Positions 15,334-22,792 of a stretch of 25,071 bases of DNA are shown here, piece by piece (the first letter of the stretch is position 1; each line of letters opens with the position of its first letter). The DNA is from Thiobacillaceae bacterium (GTDB lineage Bacteria > Pseudomonadota > Gammaproteobacteria > Burkholderiales > Thiobacillaceae): positions 1 to 25,071 of the forward strand of contig JAAPAA010000289.1 in NCBI GenBank assembly GCA_012274165.1, read 5' to 3'. A program made the translations under genes and the position numbers. The notes below the pieces were generated by a model. The model was not told the origin of the DNA. It saw only the letters and a program-made list of their open reading frames with translations, and did not search any database.

Positions 15334-16109
15334 AGGCGAGCGACAACATGTCCACCCCTAAACCGGCTCCCGCGCATGCACCGCACGTCCCGCTGACCGA
15401 TTACTACGAAACCGAGCAGGATCGGCAGGCTTATTTGCGCGAGATGTTCGACAAGACCGCGGCGGATTACGACCATATTGAGGCGATTTTTGCATGGGGA
15501 TCCGGTCCCCGCTATCGGCGCCAGGCGCTCGTTCGCGGCGGCTTGAAGCCGGGCATGAAGGTACTGGACGTCGGCGTGGGCACCGGCCTGCTTGCAGCGC
15601 AAGCCTGCATTCTGGCCGGCGATGCCGGCCTGGTCACGGGGGTCGATCCCAGCCCCGGCATGATGGCCGCCGCAAAGTTGCCTGAGGCCATGGTGTTGCT
15701 CGAAGGCCGCGCCGAGTCCTTGCCTTTTCCGGACAATCATTTCGATTTTTTGAGCATGGGCTATGCGCTGCGCCATATCAGCGATCTGGCCGTGGCCTTT
15801 GCGGAGTTTGAGCGGGTGTTGAAGCCCGGCGGCCGACTATGCCTGCTTGAAATAACCCCGGCGCAAAACCGCTTTGGGCACTGGCTGCTTAAAACCTATA
15901 TGCGCAGCGTGCTGCCGCTCCTGACGCGACTCGTTACCCGGCAAAAAGATACCGCGACAATCTGGCGCTACCACTGGGATAGCATCGAAGCCTGTGTCCC
16001 CCCCGAACAAGTGCTGGCGACGCTGCGCGCTGCAGGCCTGACGCGGGTTGAACGGCATCTGGAACTCGGCGTGTTTTCGGAATATCAGGCGGTCAAGGCC
16101 GACGGATAA
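15330..16109 (+). CDS. UbiE-like SAM-dependent methyltransferase
   Basis: A 259-residue class I methyltransferase. Motif I is VLDVGVGTG (residues 78-86), an acidic ribose-binding residue follows in VTGVDPSPGM, and LPFPDNHFDFLSMGYALRH strongly resembles the UbiE/Coq5 signature; RVLKPGGRLCLLEI is motif III. An N-terminal FDKTAADYDHI segment is also UbiE-like. In this operon it may methylate the aromatic head of the polyene, a role assigned to the methyltransferase ApeB in enterobacteria, rather than a quinone. ATG at 15330 overlaps the ketoreductase stop; ATG at 15348 is an alternative start. It is the last plus-strand gene and ends three bases before the convergent GT2 gene. Confidence 0.85.
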   Translation: MKASDNMSTPKPAPAHAPHVPLTDYYETEQDRQAYLREMFDKTAADYDHIEAIFAWGSGPRYRRQALVRGGLKPGMKVLDVGVGTGLLAAQACILAGDAGLVTGVDPSPGMMAAAKLPEAMVLLEGRAESLPFPDNHFDFLSMGYALRHISDLAVAFAEFERVLKPGGRLCLLEITPAQNRFGHWLLKTYMRSVLPLLTRLVTRQKDTATIWRYHWDSIEACVPPEQVLATLRAAGLTRVERHLELGVFSEYQAVKADG

Positions 16110-16112
16110 GAA

Positions 16113-16883
16113 TCACCGGCTCAAGCCCGTGCGCGCGCGCCGTACCAGCAAGGCGGGCAAACGCAGCACAAAGCCGGCAAACAGGCGCGCGTACATCCAG
16201 GTCAGCAACACGTTGTCGCGCAGATAGCGGAAATGCGACACACCGCCCTCCTCCGCGCGGTAGTAGCGCACCGGGGCGGGCAGATTGACCGGCCTGACCC
16301 CGCGCCAGCACAGACGCACCACGGCCTCGGGGTCAAAATCGAAGCGGCGCATCCAGCGCGTATCGCGCATCACGCTGCGCAGCGCATCCACCGGATACAC
16401 GCGGAACCCGAACAGCGAGTCGCCAATGCCCGCCCACAGCGTTTCCAGATTGGCCCACCAGTTGGATACGCGCCGACCTTTTACGCGCAGGCTCGGCGCA
16501 CTGGCATCGAATACCGGCACGCCCAGGATCATTGCGGCCGGCTGCCTCGATGATTCCGCCATGAACACAGGGATGAGTTCGGGCGGGTGCTGTGCGTCCG
16601 AATCCATGGTCAATACGTGGCTGAATCCCACCGCTGCCGCCTCGTTCAGGCCATGCAGCACTGCCGCGCCCTTGCCCTGGTTGCGCGGCAGGACGATCAC
16701 GCGCAGGCCGGCGTCCTGCGCTGCCAGCGCCAGCAAACCTTCGGCGCTGCCGTCGGTGCTGCCGTCTACCACCACCCACACCGGGGTCCAGTATTGGCGC
16801 GCCGCACGCACGGTTTCATAGACCTTGGCGCCGGGGTCATAGCTCGGAATCAGGCCGAGATGCGTGGTCGAGGCGGCAATCAT
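16113..16883 (-). CDS. Family 2 glycosyltransferase (ApeJ GT half)
   Basis: A 256-residue GT-A fold glycosyltransferase of family GT2, dolichol-phosphate-mannose-synthase-like. VVVDGSTDGSAEG places Asp40 and Asp44 at the nucleotide site, LPRNQGKGAAVLHGL (about 65-79) is the typical helix, and TMDSDAQHPPELI (Asp94/Asp96) is the DxD metal site. It has no multi-pass membrane domain, only a hydrophobic stretch near the C-terminus (LFAGFVLRLPALLV). The ATG at 16881-16883 overlaps the acyltransferase stop in ATGA, so I prefer it over the upstream in-frame start at 16937. It likely adds a sugar to the lipid carrying the polyene. It is the last gene of the minus-strand trio. Confidence 0.87.
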   Translation of the reverse strand: MIAASTTHLGLIPSYDPGAKVYETVRAARQYWTPVWVVVDGSTDGSAEGLLALAAQDAGLRVIVLPRNQGKGAAVLHGLNEAAAVGFSHVLTMDSDAQHPPELIPVFMAESSRQPAAMILGVPVFDASAPSLRVKGRRVSNWWANLETLWAGIGDSLFGFRVYPVDALRSVMRDTRWMRRFDFDPEAVVRLCWRGVRPVNLPAPVRYYRAEEGGVSHFRYLRDNVLLTWMYARLFAGFVLRLPALLVRRARTGLSR

Positions 16884-17701
16884 TGCGGCGAGCGGGAAAT
16901 GAGATCCGGCGCGCGCTCGGGCTGCCGCAGCAAGCAATCGGCCGGGTGAGATGCCGTGCCTTGCGCCAGCTCGTGCGCAAAGTAGTGTTCGAGTTCAGCC
17001 ATGAAGCGCCGGGTATGCTGCGGCGGCTCAAAGCGTTTGCCCAGACGCACCCGATAGTGGATCGGCATCGGCGGTCTGCGGAACAGGGGCCAGCCTTTGC
17101 TCAGGTATGCCGAGTCGGTTTCTATCAGTAGCGTCTGCACCGGCACCTGCGCATGATGCGCGATCAGGCCGATGCTGCCCTTGAGCGGATTGACCGGGCA
17201 TCGGGTGGTGCGGGTGCCTTCCGGGAATAGCAGCAGGTGGCTGCCGCAGGCAAAATCCCCGGTTGCCAGTTGCACCATGCGCCGCACCGGCTCATTGCGG
17301 ATGTAGCGCGCCAGGCGGCCGCCCGCACCGAGAAAGAGGTTTTTCATCAAATCGGCTTTAAGCACGCAGGCGACATTGGGCAGGCGTGAAATCACCATCA
17401 CGGCATCCAGCATGCACGGATGATTGGGCGCAAGGATCAGCGGCGGTGCATCGCGCAGCGCATCCAGCGCCGCCAGGTCAAAGCTGCACCGGCGCGACAG
17501 GCTCAGGCTGGCGAGGTAAAAGCGAAACACCGCCATGATGACGTAACGCCCCAGTGCCCGCCCCCGGCGCTCAGACAGCAGCGGGTAAGCAATGATCGCA
17601 ATCGGCGTCCAGGCCAGGCACAGCGCCCCCAGCCAGGCGAGGCCAAGATACAGAACCAGGTAATCGTAGCCGTTCACCAACGTACGCAATGCGGCACGCA
17701 T
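16880..17701 (-). CDS. PlsC-like 1-acyl-glycerol-phosphate acyltransferase (ApeD-type)
   Basis: A 273-residue membrane-bound acyltransferase. Hydrophobic segments are at about residues 12-42 and 53-68. The HX4D motif is APNHPCMLD (His94-Asp99), and the phosphate-binding motif is FPEGTR (159-164), both defining PlsC (PF01553). It would transfer an acyl group to a lysolipid or glycolipid; ApeD in enterobacterial clusters has this family assignment. ATG at 17699-17701 follows the upstream stop by two bases; an in-frame TTG at 17707 would overlap that stop by four bases and is a real alternative, given how common such overlaps are here. It is followed by the GT2 gene with an ATGA overlap. Confidence 0.87.
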   Translation of the reverse strand: MRAALRTLVNGYDYLVLYLGLAWLGALCLAWTPIAIIAYPLLSERRGRALGRYVIMAVFRFYLASLSLSRRCSFDLAALDALRDAPPLILAPNHPCMLDAVMVISRLPNVACVLKADLMKNLFLGAGGRLARYIRNEPVRRMVQLATGDFACGSHLLLFPEGTRTTRCPVNPLKGSIGLIAHHAQVPVQTLLIETDSAYLSKGWPLFRRPPMPIHYRVRLGKRFEPPQHTRRFMAELEHYFAHELAQGTASHPADCLLRQPERAPDLISRSPQ

Positions 17702-17703
17702 GA

Positions 17704-19047
17704 TCAATTCATCGCTGCGCCGGTTTCATCCACAGCCCGGATATTGCGTTTGCGCGCCCGCCATGCCTTCAACGTGCGCCTGAAATTGAGCGCGCTGGTC
17801 GCGAAATACAGTCCTTTGAACAACAGCAGCGGGCCGCGAATCGGGGTTTCGCCATACACGTCGCCGGCCAGCACCGACAGCAGCGCCTCCTTTACGCGAA
17901 AAATATTGCGCGGTTGCATGAACATATTGCGCATGGTGGGGTTGGTAACCCGATAGATAAACCAGGAAAACGCCTTCGGACCAAGGCGCATCGTGTAGTC
18001 GAATTTCTTCAATGCAGCGGCCGCCCGCTGCGGGTGGCGCAGGCAGGTGTCCACGGTGTCGGCCCCGACAAAGGCGCTGTGCATGGCCAGCATCACGCCG
18101 GAAGAAAACACCGGGTCAATGAAAGTATAGGCGTCGCCCAGCAGCAGATAATTGCTGCCGTGGGTGCGATCGCAGACGTAGGAATAGTTGCCGGTGGCTT
18201 CAACCGGCGAGCTCAGTTGCGCATGGTTCAGCCGCGCGCTCAACGGTGCGCACAGCGCGATGGTTTCGCGCAAGAATTGCTCAAGCGATTTCTTGTCGCG
18301 CGTTTTCAGGTAATACGGCCAGGTCACCGCGCCGACGCTCGCCGTGCCTCCGCTCAGCGGGATAAACCAGAACCAGCCGTGTTCGAACCATTAAATGGTG
18401 ATATTGCCTGCGGCCTTGCCCGGATTGCGCTCGGCCCCGGAAAAGTGGGCGTAGATGGCGGCACTGTTGTGCTTCCTGTTGCGCCGCTTGGCGTTCAGGC
18501 GATTGCCGAGAAAGGTATCGCGGCCCGACGCATCCAGCACAAAGCGCGCGTGCACCGTTTCGATGCTGCCGTCGTCATGGCGGGCCTGCACCAGCGCCCC
18601 GGCATTATCGGGCAGGAAATCGACCTCCCGCACCTGACAGCCTTCGACTACACGGGCATTCTTGCGGCTGGCGTTGCGGATCAGAATTTCGTCAAACTCG
18701 GCGCGGCGCACGTGGTAGGCCATGGGCATGGATTTGTCCATCGCATCGGCGAATTCAAACGATTGTTTGTGCGCATGCCAGGGCGAGACAAATTCCGCGC
18801 CCCATTTTTCCATGCCGATGGCCTTCACGGCGCCGGCCACGCCGAGTCTTTCAAGCAGCGGCAGATTGGCGGGCAGCAGCGATTCGCCGATATGAAACCG
18901 CGGATGGCGCGCTTTTTCGAACAGACTCACGCGGTAACCGCGCTCGGCCAGCAGCGCGGCGGCTGTCGCGCCTGCGGGACCGCCACCGATTACCAGTACA
19001 TCGCATACCGAAGCACCGGCGGCCGACGCGGCGGCGGGAGTATTCAT
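17704..19047 (-). pseudogene. FAD-dependent oxidoreductase / halogenase-like gene with an internal stop
   Basis: The reading frame of 448 codons from ATG at 19045-19047 is intact except for one TAA at 18391-18393 (codon 219). Before it, VLVIGGGPAGATAAALLAERG is the FAD-binding GxGxxG motif, and FHIGESLLPANLPLLERLG is the block typical of flavin-dependent halogenases and related monooxygenases. After it, the same frame continues at once with WFEHGWFWFIPLSGG, holding the WxWxIP motif (codons 225-230, 18358-18375), then LLLGDAYTFIDPVFSSGVM, the second FAD contact. The family usually has an aromatic residue such as Tyr (TAT) before WFEHGW, so one base change explains the stop. It could be a true nonsense mutation, readthrough or a sequence error. 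WxWxIP also occurs in non-halogenating members. Confidence 0.85.
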
Positions 19048-19079
19048 GGCTTGACCCGGCTAGTTACACATTCTCCTGA

Positions 19080-19107
19080 ATTGTATCGCAATGCCATGTA
19101 CTGTCTG
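19080..19107 (-). promoter_or_regulatory. Candidate promoter for the minus-strand trio
   Basis: On the minus strand, CAGACA (19102-19107; 4 of 6 match to the sigma-70 -35) is separated by 16 bases from TACAAT (19080-19085; 5 of 6 match to -10). It lies 33 bases before the ATG of the FAD oxidoreductase gene. An AGGAGA sequence at 19072-19077 is too far from the ATG to be its ribosome-binding site. The rest of the gap 19048-19254 shows no gene I can support. Confidence 0.35.
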
Positions 19108-19254
19108 CTCCGGCCATGACTTCTGCTGCATCCGGTGAGCGCAAAAGACGCGGAGACGCGACCATCCTGGCGACGAAGCCGCCCGCTTTGCCGGCGACTA
19201 TCGTGCTGCCGCGCGACACCAGGCCCGGGACAACCCCGCTCAGCCCGACCGACG

Positions 19255-20037
19255 CTACAAGGTCCAGTCGTAGTCTATGGTCAGCGGCGCGTGATCGGAA
19301 AAGCGCTGTTCCTTGAAGACCGCGGCCTTCTTCACCTTGGCCGCGATGCCTGGCGTGGCGATATGGTAATCGATGCGCCAACCGACGTTCTTGGCCCAGG
19401 CCTGGCCGCGGTTCGACCACCAAGTATAGGCTTCGCCCGTCGTGTCCGGGTGCAGGCGGCGGTAGACATCGACCCAGCCCTGTTCGTCGAACACCCGACT
19501 GAGCCAGGCGCGCTCCTCGGGTAGAAAACCAGAATTCTTCTGGTTGCTGCGCCAGTTCTTCAGGTCGATTTCCTTGTGCGCGATATTCCAGTCGCCGCAG
19601 ATGACGACCTCGCGCCCGCTCGCCCTGAGTTCACCCAGATGCGGCATGAACTCGCTCAGAAAGCGGAACTTGGCCTGCTGGCGCTCCTCCGAACTCGAGC
19701 CCGAGGGAAAGTAGACCGAGATCACGCGGAGATCGCCAAAATCGGCGCGCAGGTAGCGGCCTTCGGCGTCGAACTCCGGCGAGCCGAAGCTTTTGCTGAC
19801 CTTGTCCGGCGGTTTGCGGCAATACATGCCGACGCCGCTGTAGCCCTTCTTCTCGGCGCAGCTGTAATGCCCCGTGTAGGGATGATGGTGGAGCGTCGTG
19901 GGCGCTAGATCGGGCAGCTGCGCCTTCACCTCCTGCATGCAGACCACGTCGGCCTTCTGCAGGCTGAGCCATTCGAGCAAACCTTTGCTTACGGCGGAGC
20001 GTATGCCGTTGAGATTGGCCGTGATAATGCGTAACAT
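19255..20037 (-). CDS. xth: Exodeoxyribonuclease III
   Basis: A 260-residue exonuclease III / AP endonuclease family enzyme acting in base-excision repair. The motifs are complete: ITANLNGIRSA at the start, CMQEVK with metal-binding Glu36, GYSGVGMYCRKPP, GDWNIAH, the TWWSNRGQAW and GWRIDYHIAT blocks, and the C-terminal SDHAPL with the catalytic His. The true start is ATG at 20035-20037, giving the standard MLRIITANLNGI N-terminus; the frame stays open far upstream through pyrE, but that extension is antisense to pyrE and not real. The gene is divergent from pyrE with a 42-base gap. Length is normal. Confidence 0.94.
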   Translation of the reverse strand: MLRIITANLNGIRSAVSKGLLEWLSLQKADVVCMQEVKAQLPDLAPTTLHHHPYTGHYSCAEKKGYSGVGMYCRKPPDKVSKSFGSPEFDAEGRYLRADFGDLRVISVYFPSGSSSEERQQAKFRFLSEFMPHLGELRASGREVVICGDWNIAHKEIDLKNWRSNQKNSGFLPEERAWLSRVFDEQGWVDVYRRLHPDTTGEAYTWWSNRGQAWAKNVGWRIDYHIATPGIAAKVKKAAVFKEQRFSDHAPLTIDYDWTL

Positions 20038-20049
20038 GGATGGATTCAC

Positions 20050-20065
20050 GCGCGCCATAGCGCGC
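20050..20065. repeat. Perfect inverted repeat between xth and pyrE
   Basis: GCGCGC (20050-20055) and GCGCGC (20060-20065) flank a CATA loop within the 42-base region between the divergent starts of xth and pyrE. It could form a 6-base-pair hairpin in either transcript or be a protein-binding palindrome. GC-rich repeats of this length occur by chance in such genomes. Confidence 0.4.
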
Positions 20066-20079
20066 ACCAAGATTGGCAA

Positions 20080-20730
20080 ATGTCGGATTTTCGCAAAGAG
20101 TTCATCGCCTTCTGCATCGATTGCGGCGTGCTGCGCTTCGGCCAGTTCAAGACCAAGGCCGGGCGCATGTCGCCCTATTTTTTTAACGCCGGCCTGTTCA
20201 ATGACGGTGCAATGCTCGGGCGGCTCGGTGAATTCTACGCGAAAGCCATCCTCGCCGCGGAAGCGCCTTTCGACATGCTGTTCGGCCCCGCCTACAAAGG
20301 CATACCACTTGCGGCGGGCATCGCGATCGCGCTGGCACGGGCCGGGCGCAATGTTCCCTACAGCTTCAACCGCAAGGAAGCCAAGGACCACGGCGAGGGC
20401 GGACGCACCATCGGCGCAACGCTCGCCGGACGGGTGCTGATCGTGGACGACGTGATCTCGGCCGGCACTTCGGTGCGCGAATCGGTCGAGTTGATCCGCG
20501 CCGAAGGCGCCACGCCCTGCGGCGTCGCCATCGCGCTCGACCGGCTGGAGCGCGGCGCCGGCGAACGCTCGGCGGTGCAGGAAGTGCGCGAGCAGCTCGG
20601 CCTGCCGGTGATCGCCATTGCCGACCTCGACGACTTGCTGCAGTATCTCGGCGCCAGGCCCGAACTGGCGCCGCAACTGCTCGAAATCGAAAACTACCGC
20701 CAACTTTACGGAGCGGATGCTCATGCCTAA
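20080..20730 (+). CDS. pyrE: Orotate phosphoribosyltransferase
   Basis: A 216-residue enzyme of pyrimidine synthesis that joins orotate to PRPP to make orotidine monophosphate. The PRPP-binding motif VLIVDDVISAGTS is at residues 119-131, the flexible catalytic loop FNRKEAKDHGEGG at 96-108, and GQFKTKAGRMSPYFFNAG with LFGPAYKGIPLA form the rest of the active site. These match bacterial PyrE throughout, with usual length. The ATG at 20080 gives the normal N-terminus MSDFRKEFIAF. Its 3' end overlaps the DUF4124 gene by eight bases. Confidence 0.95.
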   Translation: MSDFRKEFIAFCIDCGVLRFGQFKTKAGRMSPYFFNAGLFNDGAMLGRLGEFYAKAILAAEAPFDMLFGPAYKGIPLAAGIAIALARAGRNVPYSFNRKEAKDHGEGGRTIGATLAGRVLIVDDVISAGTSVRESVELIRAEGATPCGVAIALDRLERGAGERSAVQEVREQLGLPVIAIADLDDLLQYLGARPELAPQLLEIENYRQLYGADAHA

Positions 20731-21349
20731 AGCGCCAGCCCTGATTGTCGCAGCCCTGCTGCTGTTCGCGGCTGCTCCCGCGTCGGCCTTGTACAAATGC
20801 AAGGACGAGAAGGGAAAGACCTACTATACCGACCGGCCGCCGGCGGCATGCCTGGGCAAGGAAATGGACGAGCTGTCCAAGCAGGGCACGGTGGTGAAGA
20901 AGCGCGAGGCCGCATTGACGCCCGAGCAGCAGGCGGCGCGCGAAGCCGAAGACAAGCGCAAGAAGGAGGAAGAGGCGCTGGCGCGGGAGGAGAAGCGCAA
21001 GAACCAGGCGCTGCTCAACACCTATTCGAGCGAAAAAGACATCGAGGACGGGCGCCAGCGCGCGCTGAAGCAGGCGGAGCAGGCGTCGAAGGAGATCCAG
21101 AAACGCATCGACGAAGCGCGCGAGCGCGCCAAGAAACTGGCGGCCGAAAAGGAATTCTACGCGAAGAAACCGATGCCGAAGAAGCTCCAGGACGATCTCA
21201 AGAACAGCGAGATGGACCTCAAGGTGCAGCAGGACGCGCTCGCGGCAAAGCAGAAGGAACTTGGCGAAATAAACGCGAAATACGACGAAGACAAGCGCCG
21301 CTATCAGGAGTTGACCGGCGCAAAACCCAAGTCTGCGGCTAAGAAATAA
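20723..21349 (+). CDS. DUF4124 domain protein with long coiled coil
   Basis: A 208-residue exported protein. An N-terminal signal peptide (hydrophobic ALIVAALLLFAAAPASA) is followed by a DUF4124-like segment LYKCKDEKGKTYYTDRPP at about residues 20-38. From about residue 60 to the end it is highly charged, rich in Lys, Glu, Ala and Gln, and should form a long coiled coil. DUF4124 proteins are common in Gammaproteobacteria and Betaproteobacteria but lack a known function. Two in-frame ATGs exist at 20717 and 20723; GGAG at 20710-20713 is better spaced for the second. It is probably translated with pyrE, and its stop abuts the gatB stop with no spacer. Confidence 0.78.
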   Translation: MPKAPALIVAALLLFAAAPASALYKCKDEKGKTYYTDRPPAACLGKEMDELSKQGTVVKKREAALTPEQQAAREAEDKRKKEEEALAREEKRKNQALLNTYSSEKDIEDGRQRALKQAEQASKEIQKRIDEARERAKKLAAEKEFYAKKPMPKKLQDDLKNSEMDLKVQQDALAAKQKELGEINAKYDEDKRRYQELTGAKPKSAAKK

Positions 21350-22789
21350 TCAGCCGGCGAGCTTCTTCTTCAGGATTTCGTTGATCTGGGCCGGGTTGCC
21401 CTTGCCCCTGGTCGCTTTCATCGCCTGGCCGACCAGCGCATTGAACGCCTTTTCCTTGCCCGCGCGGTATTCGTCCACGGATTTCGGATTCGCGGCGAGC
21501 ACGGCATCGACGATTTTCTCGAGCTCGCCCGCGTCCGAAATCTGTTTCAGCCCGCGCTTGTCGATGATCGCGTCCGCGTCGCCCTCGCCCGCCCACATCG
21601 CGTCGAACACGTCTTTTGCCATCTTCCCGGAAATGGTGTTGTCGCGAATGCGCAGCAGCAGTCCGGCTAGCTGCATGCTCGACACCGGCGATTCGCTGAT
21701 ATCCGTGCCGGCGCCATTGAGCGCACCGGCCAGTTCGCCCAGTATCCAGTTTGCCGCCAGCTTGGCGTTGTCAGCGCCAACGCCCGCGATGACTTCCTCG
21801 AAATACGTGGCGACCTCGATGGATTGTGTGAGCGACACGACGTAGACGGTCGGCAATCCGAAATTCAGTCGGTAGCGCTCGCTCTTCGCCTTCGGCAGCT
21901 CCGGCAGCTCGGACGCGATCTGCTTGATCATTTCGTCATCAATCGCGAGCGGCAGCAGGTCCGGATCGGGGAAATAGCGGTAATCGTGCGCATCTTCCTT
22001 GGTGCGCATCATGCGCGTCTCGCCCTTGTCCGGATCGAACAGCACCGTCGCCTGCTGGATGCTGCCGCCGTCCTCGAGCGTGCCTATCTGCCAGCGTACT
22101 TCGTATTCGATCGCCTGCTGCAGGAAGCGGAAGGAATTGAGGTTCTTGATCTCGCGCCGCGTCCCCAGCGGGCCGCCCGGGCGGCGCACCGACACGTTGG
22201 CGTCGCAGCGGAACGAGCCCTCCTGCATGTTGCCGTCGCAGATGCCGATCCAGCGCAGCAGCGCGTGCAGCGTCCTGGCGTAGGCCACGGCCTCCTCGGC
22301 GCTGCGCATGTCGGGCTCGGTCACGATTTCCAGCAGCGGCGTGCCGGCGCGATTGAGGTCGATGCCGCTCATGCCGTGGAAGTCCTCGTGCAGGCTCTTG
22401 CCGGCATCCTCCTCCAGGTGCGCGCGCGTGAGCTGGATCGGCTTGATGCCGCCTTCGAGCACGATGTTGATCACGCCGCCGGTGACCACCGGCAGCTCGT
22501 ACTGGCTGATCTGGTAGCCCTTGGGCAGGTCGGGATAGAAATAATTCTTGCGCGCGAACACCGAGCGGCGGCTGATGAGCTCGGGCCCGCCCACGGCGAG
22601 GCCGAAGCGGATGGCCCGCTCGACCGCCCCCTTGTTGAGCACCGGCAGCACCCCGGGCAACGCGATGTCCACCGCGCAGGCCTGCACATTGGGCGCCGCG
22701 CCGAACTGCGTCGCCGCGCCGGAAAATATCTTCGACGCGGTCGAGAGCTGCGCATGGGTCTCGATGCCGATGACGGTTTCCCAGTCCAT
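21350..22789 (-). CDS. gatB: Asp-tRNA(Asn)/Glu-tRNA(Gln) amidotransferase subunit B
   Basis: A 479-residue GatB, the kinase subunit that activates the misacylated Glu-tRNA or Asp-tRNA in the GatCAB complex. The N-terminus has VIGIETHAQLSTASKIFSG, and the family signature IDLNRAGTPLLEIVTEP is near residues 144-160. The C-terminal tRNA-binding YqeY-like domain occupies roughly residues 330-477 and ends in INEILKKKLAG. Length and motifs are normal. Its ATG lies three bases after the gatA stop, so the two are coupled. It converges end to end with the DUF4124 gene. Confidence 0.96.
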   Translation of the reverse strand: MDWETVIGIETHAQLSTASKIFSGAATQFGAAPNVQACAVDIALPGVLPVLNKGAVERAIRFGLAVGGPELISRRSVFARKNYFYPDLPKGYQISQYELPVVTGGVINIVLEGGIKPIQLTRAHLEEDAGKSLHEDFHGMSGIDLNRAGTPLLEIVTEPDMRSAEEAVAYARTLHALLRWIGICDGNMQEGSFRCDANVSVRRPGGPLGTRREIKNLNSFRFLQQAIEYEVRWQIGTLEDGGSIQQATVLFDPDKGETRMMRTKEDAHDYRYFPDPDLLPLAIDDEMIKQIASELPELPKAKSERYRLNFGLPTVYVVSLTQSIEVATYFEEVIAGVGADNAKLAANWILGELAGALNGAGTDISESPVSSMQLAGLLLRIRDNTISGKMAKDVFDAMWAGEGDADAIIDKRGLKQISDAGELEKIVDAVLAANPKSVDEYRAGKEKAFNALVGQAMKATRGKGNPAQINEILKKKLAG

Positions 22790-22792
22790 CGC

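Noticed and set aside
17914..19119. 401-codon plus-strand frame opposite the FAD oxidoreductase
   Set aside because: It has no recognisable motifs, while the opposite strand carries FAD and WxWxIP motifs on both sides of the internal stop.
19064..19254. Possible small gene in the space between the FAD gene and xth
   Set aside because: Open frames exist on both strands but are continuations of shadow frames of xth and show no motif or ribosome-binding site.
20038..20802. N-terminal extension of the xth frame through pyrE
   Set aside because: The canonical ExoIII N-terminus begins at ATG 20037; the upstream part is antisense to pyrE.
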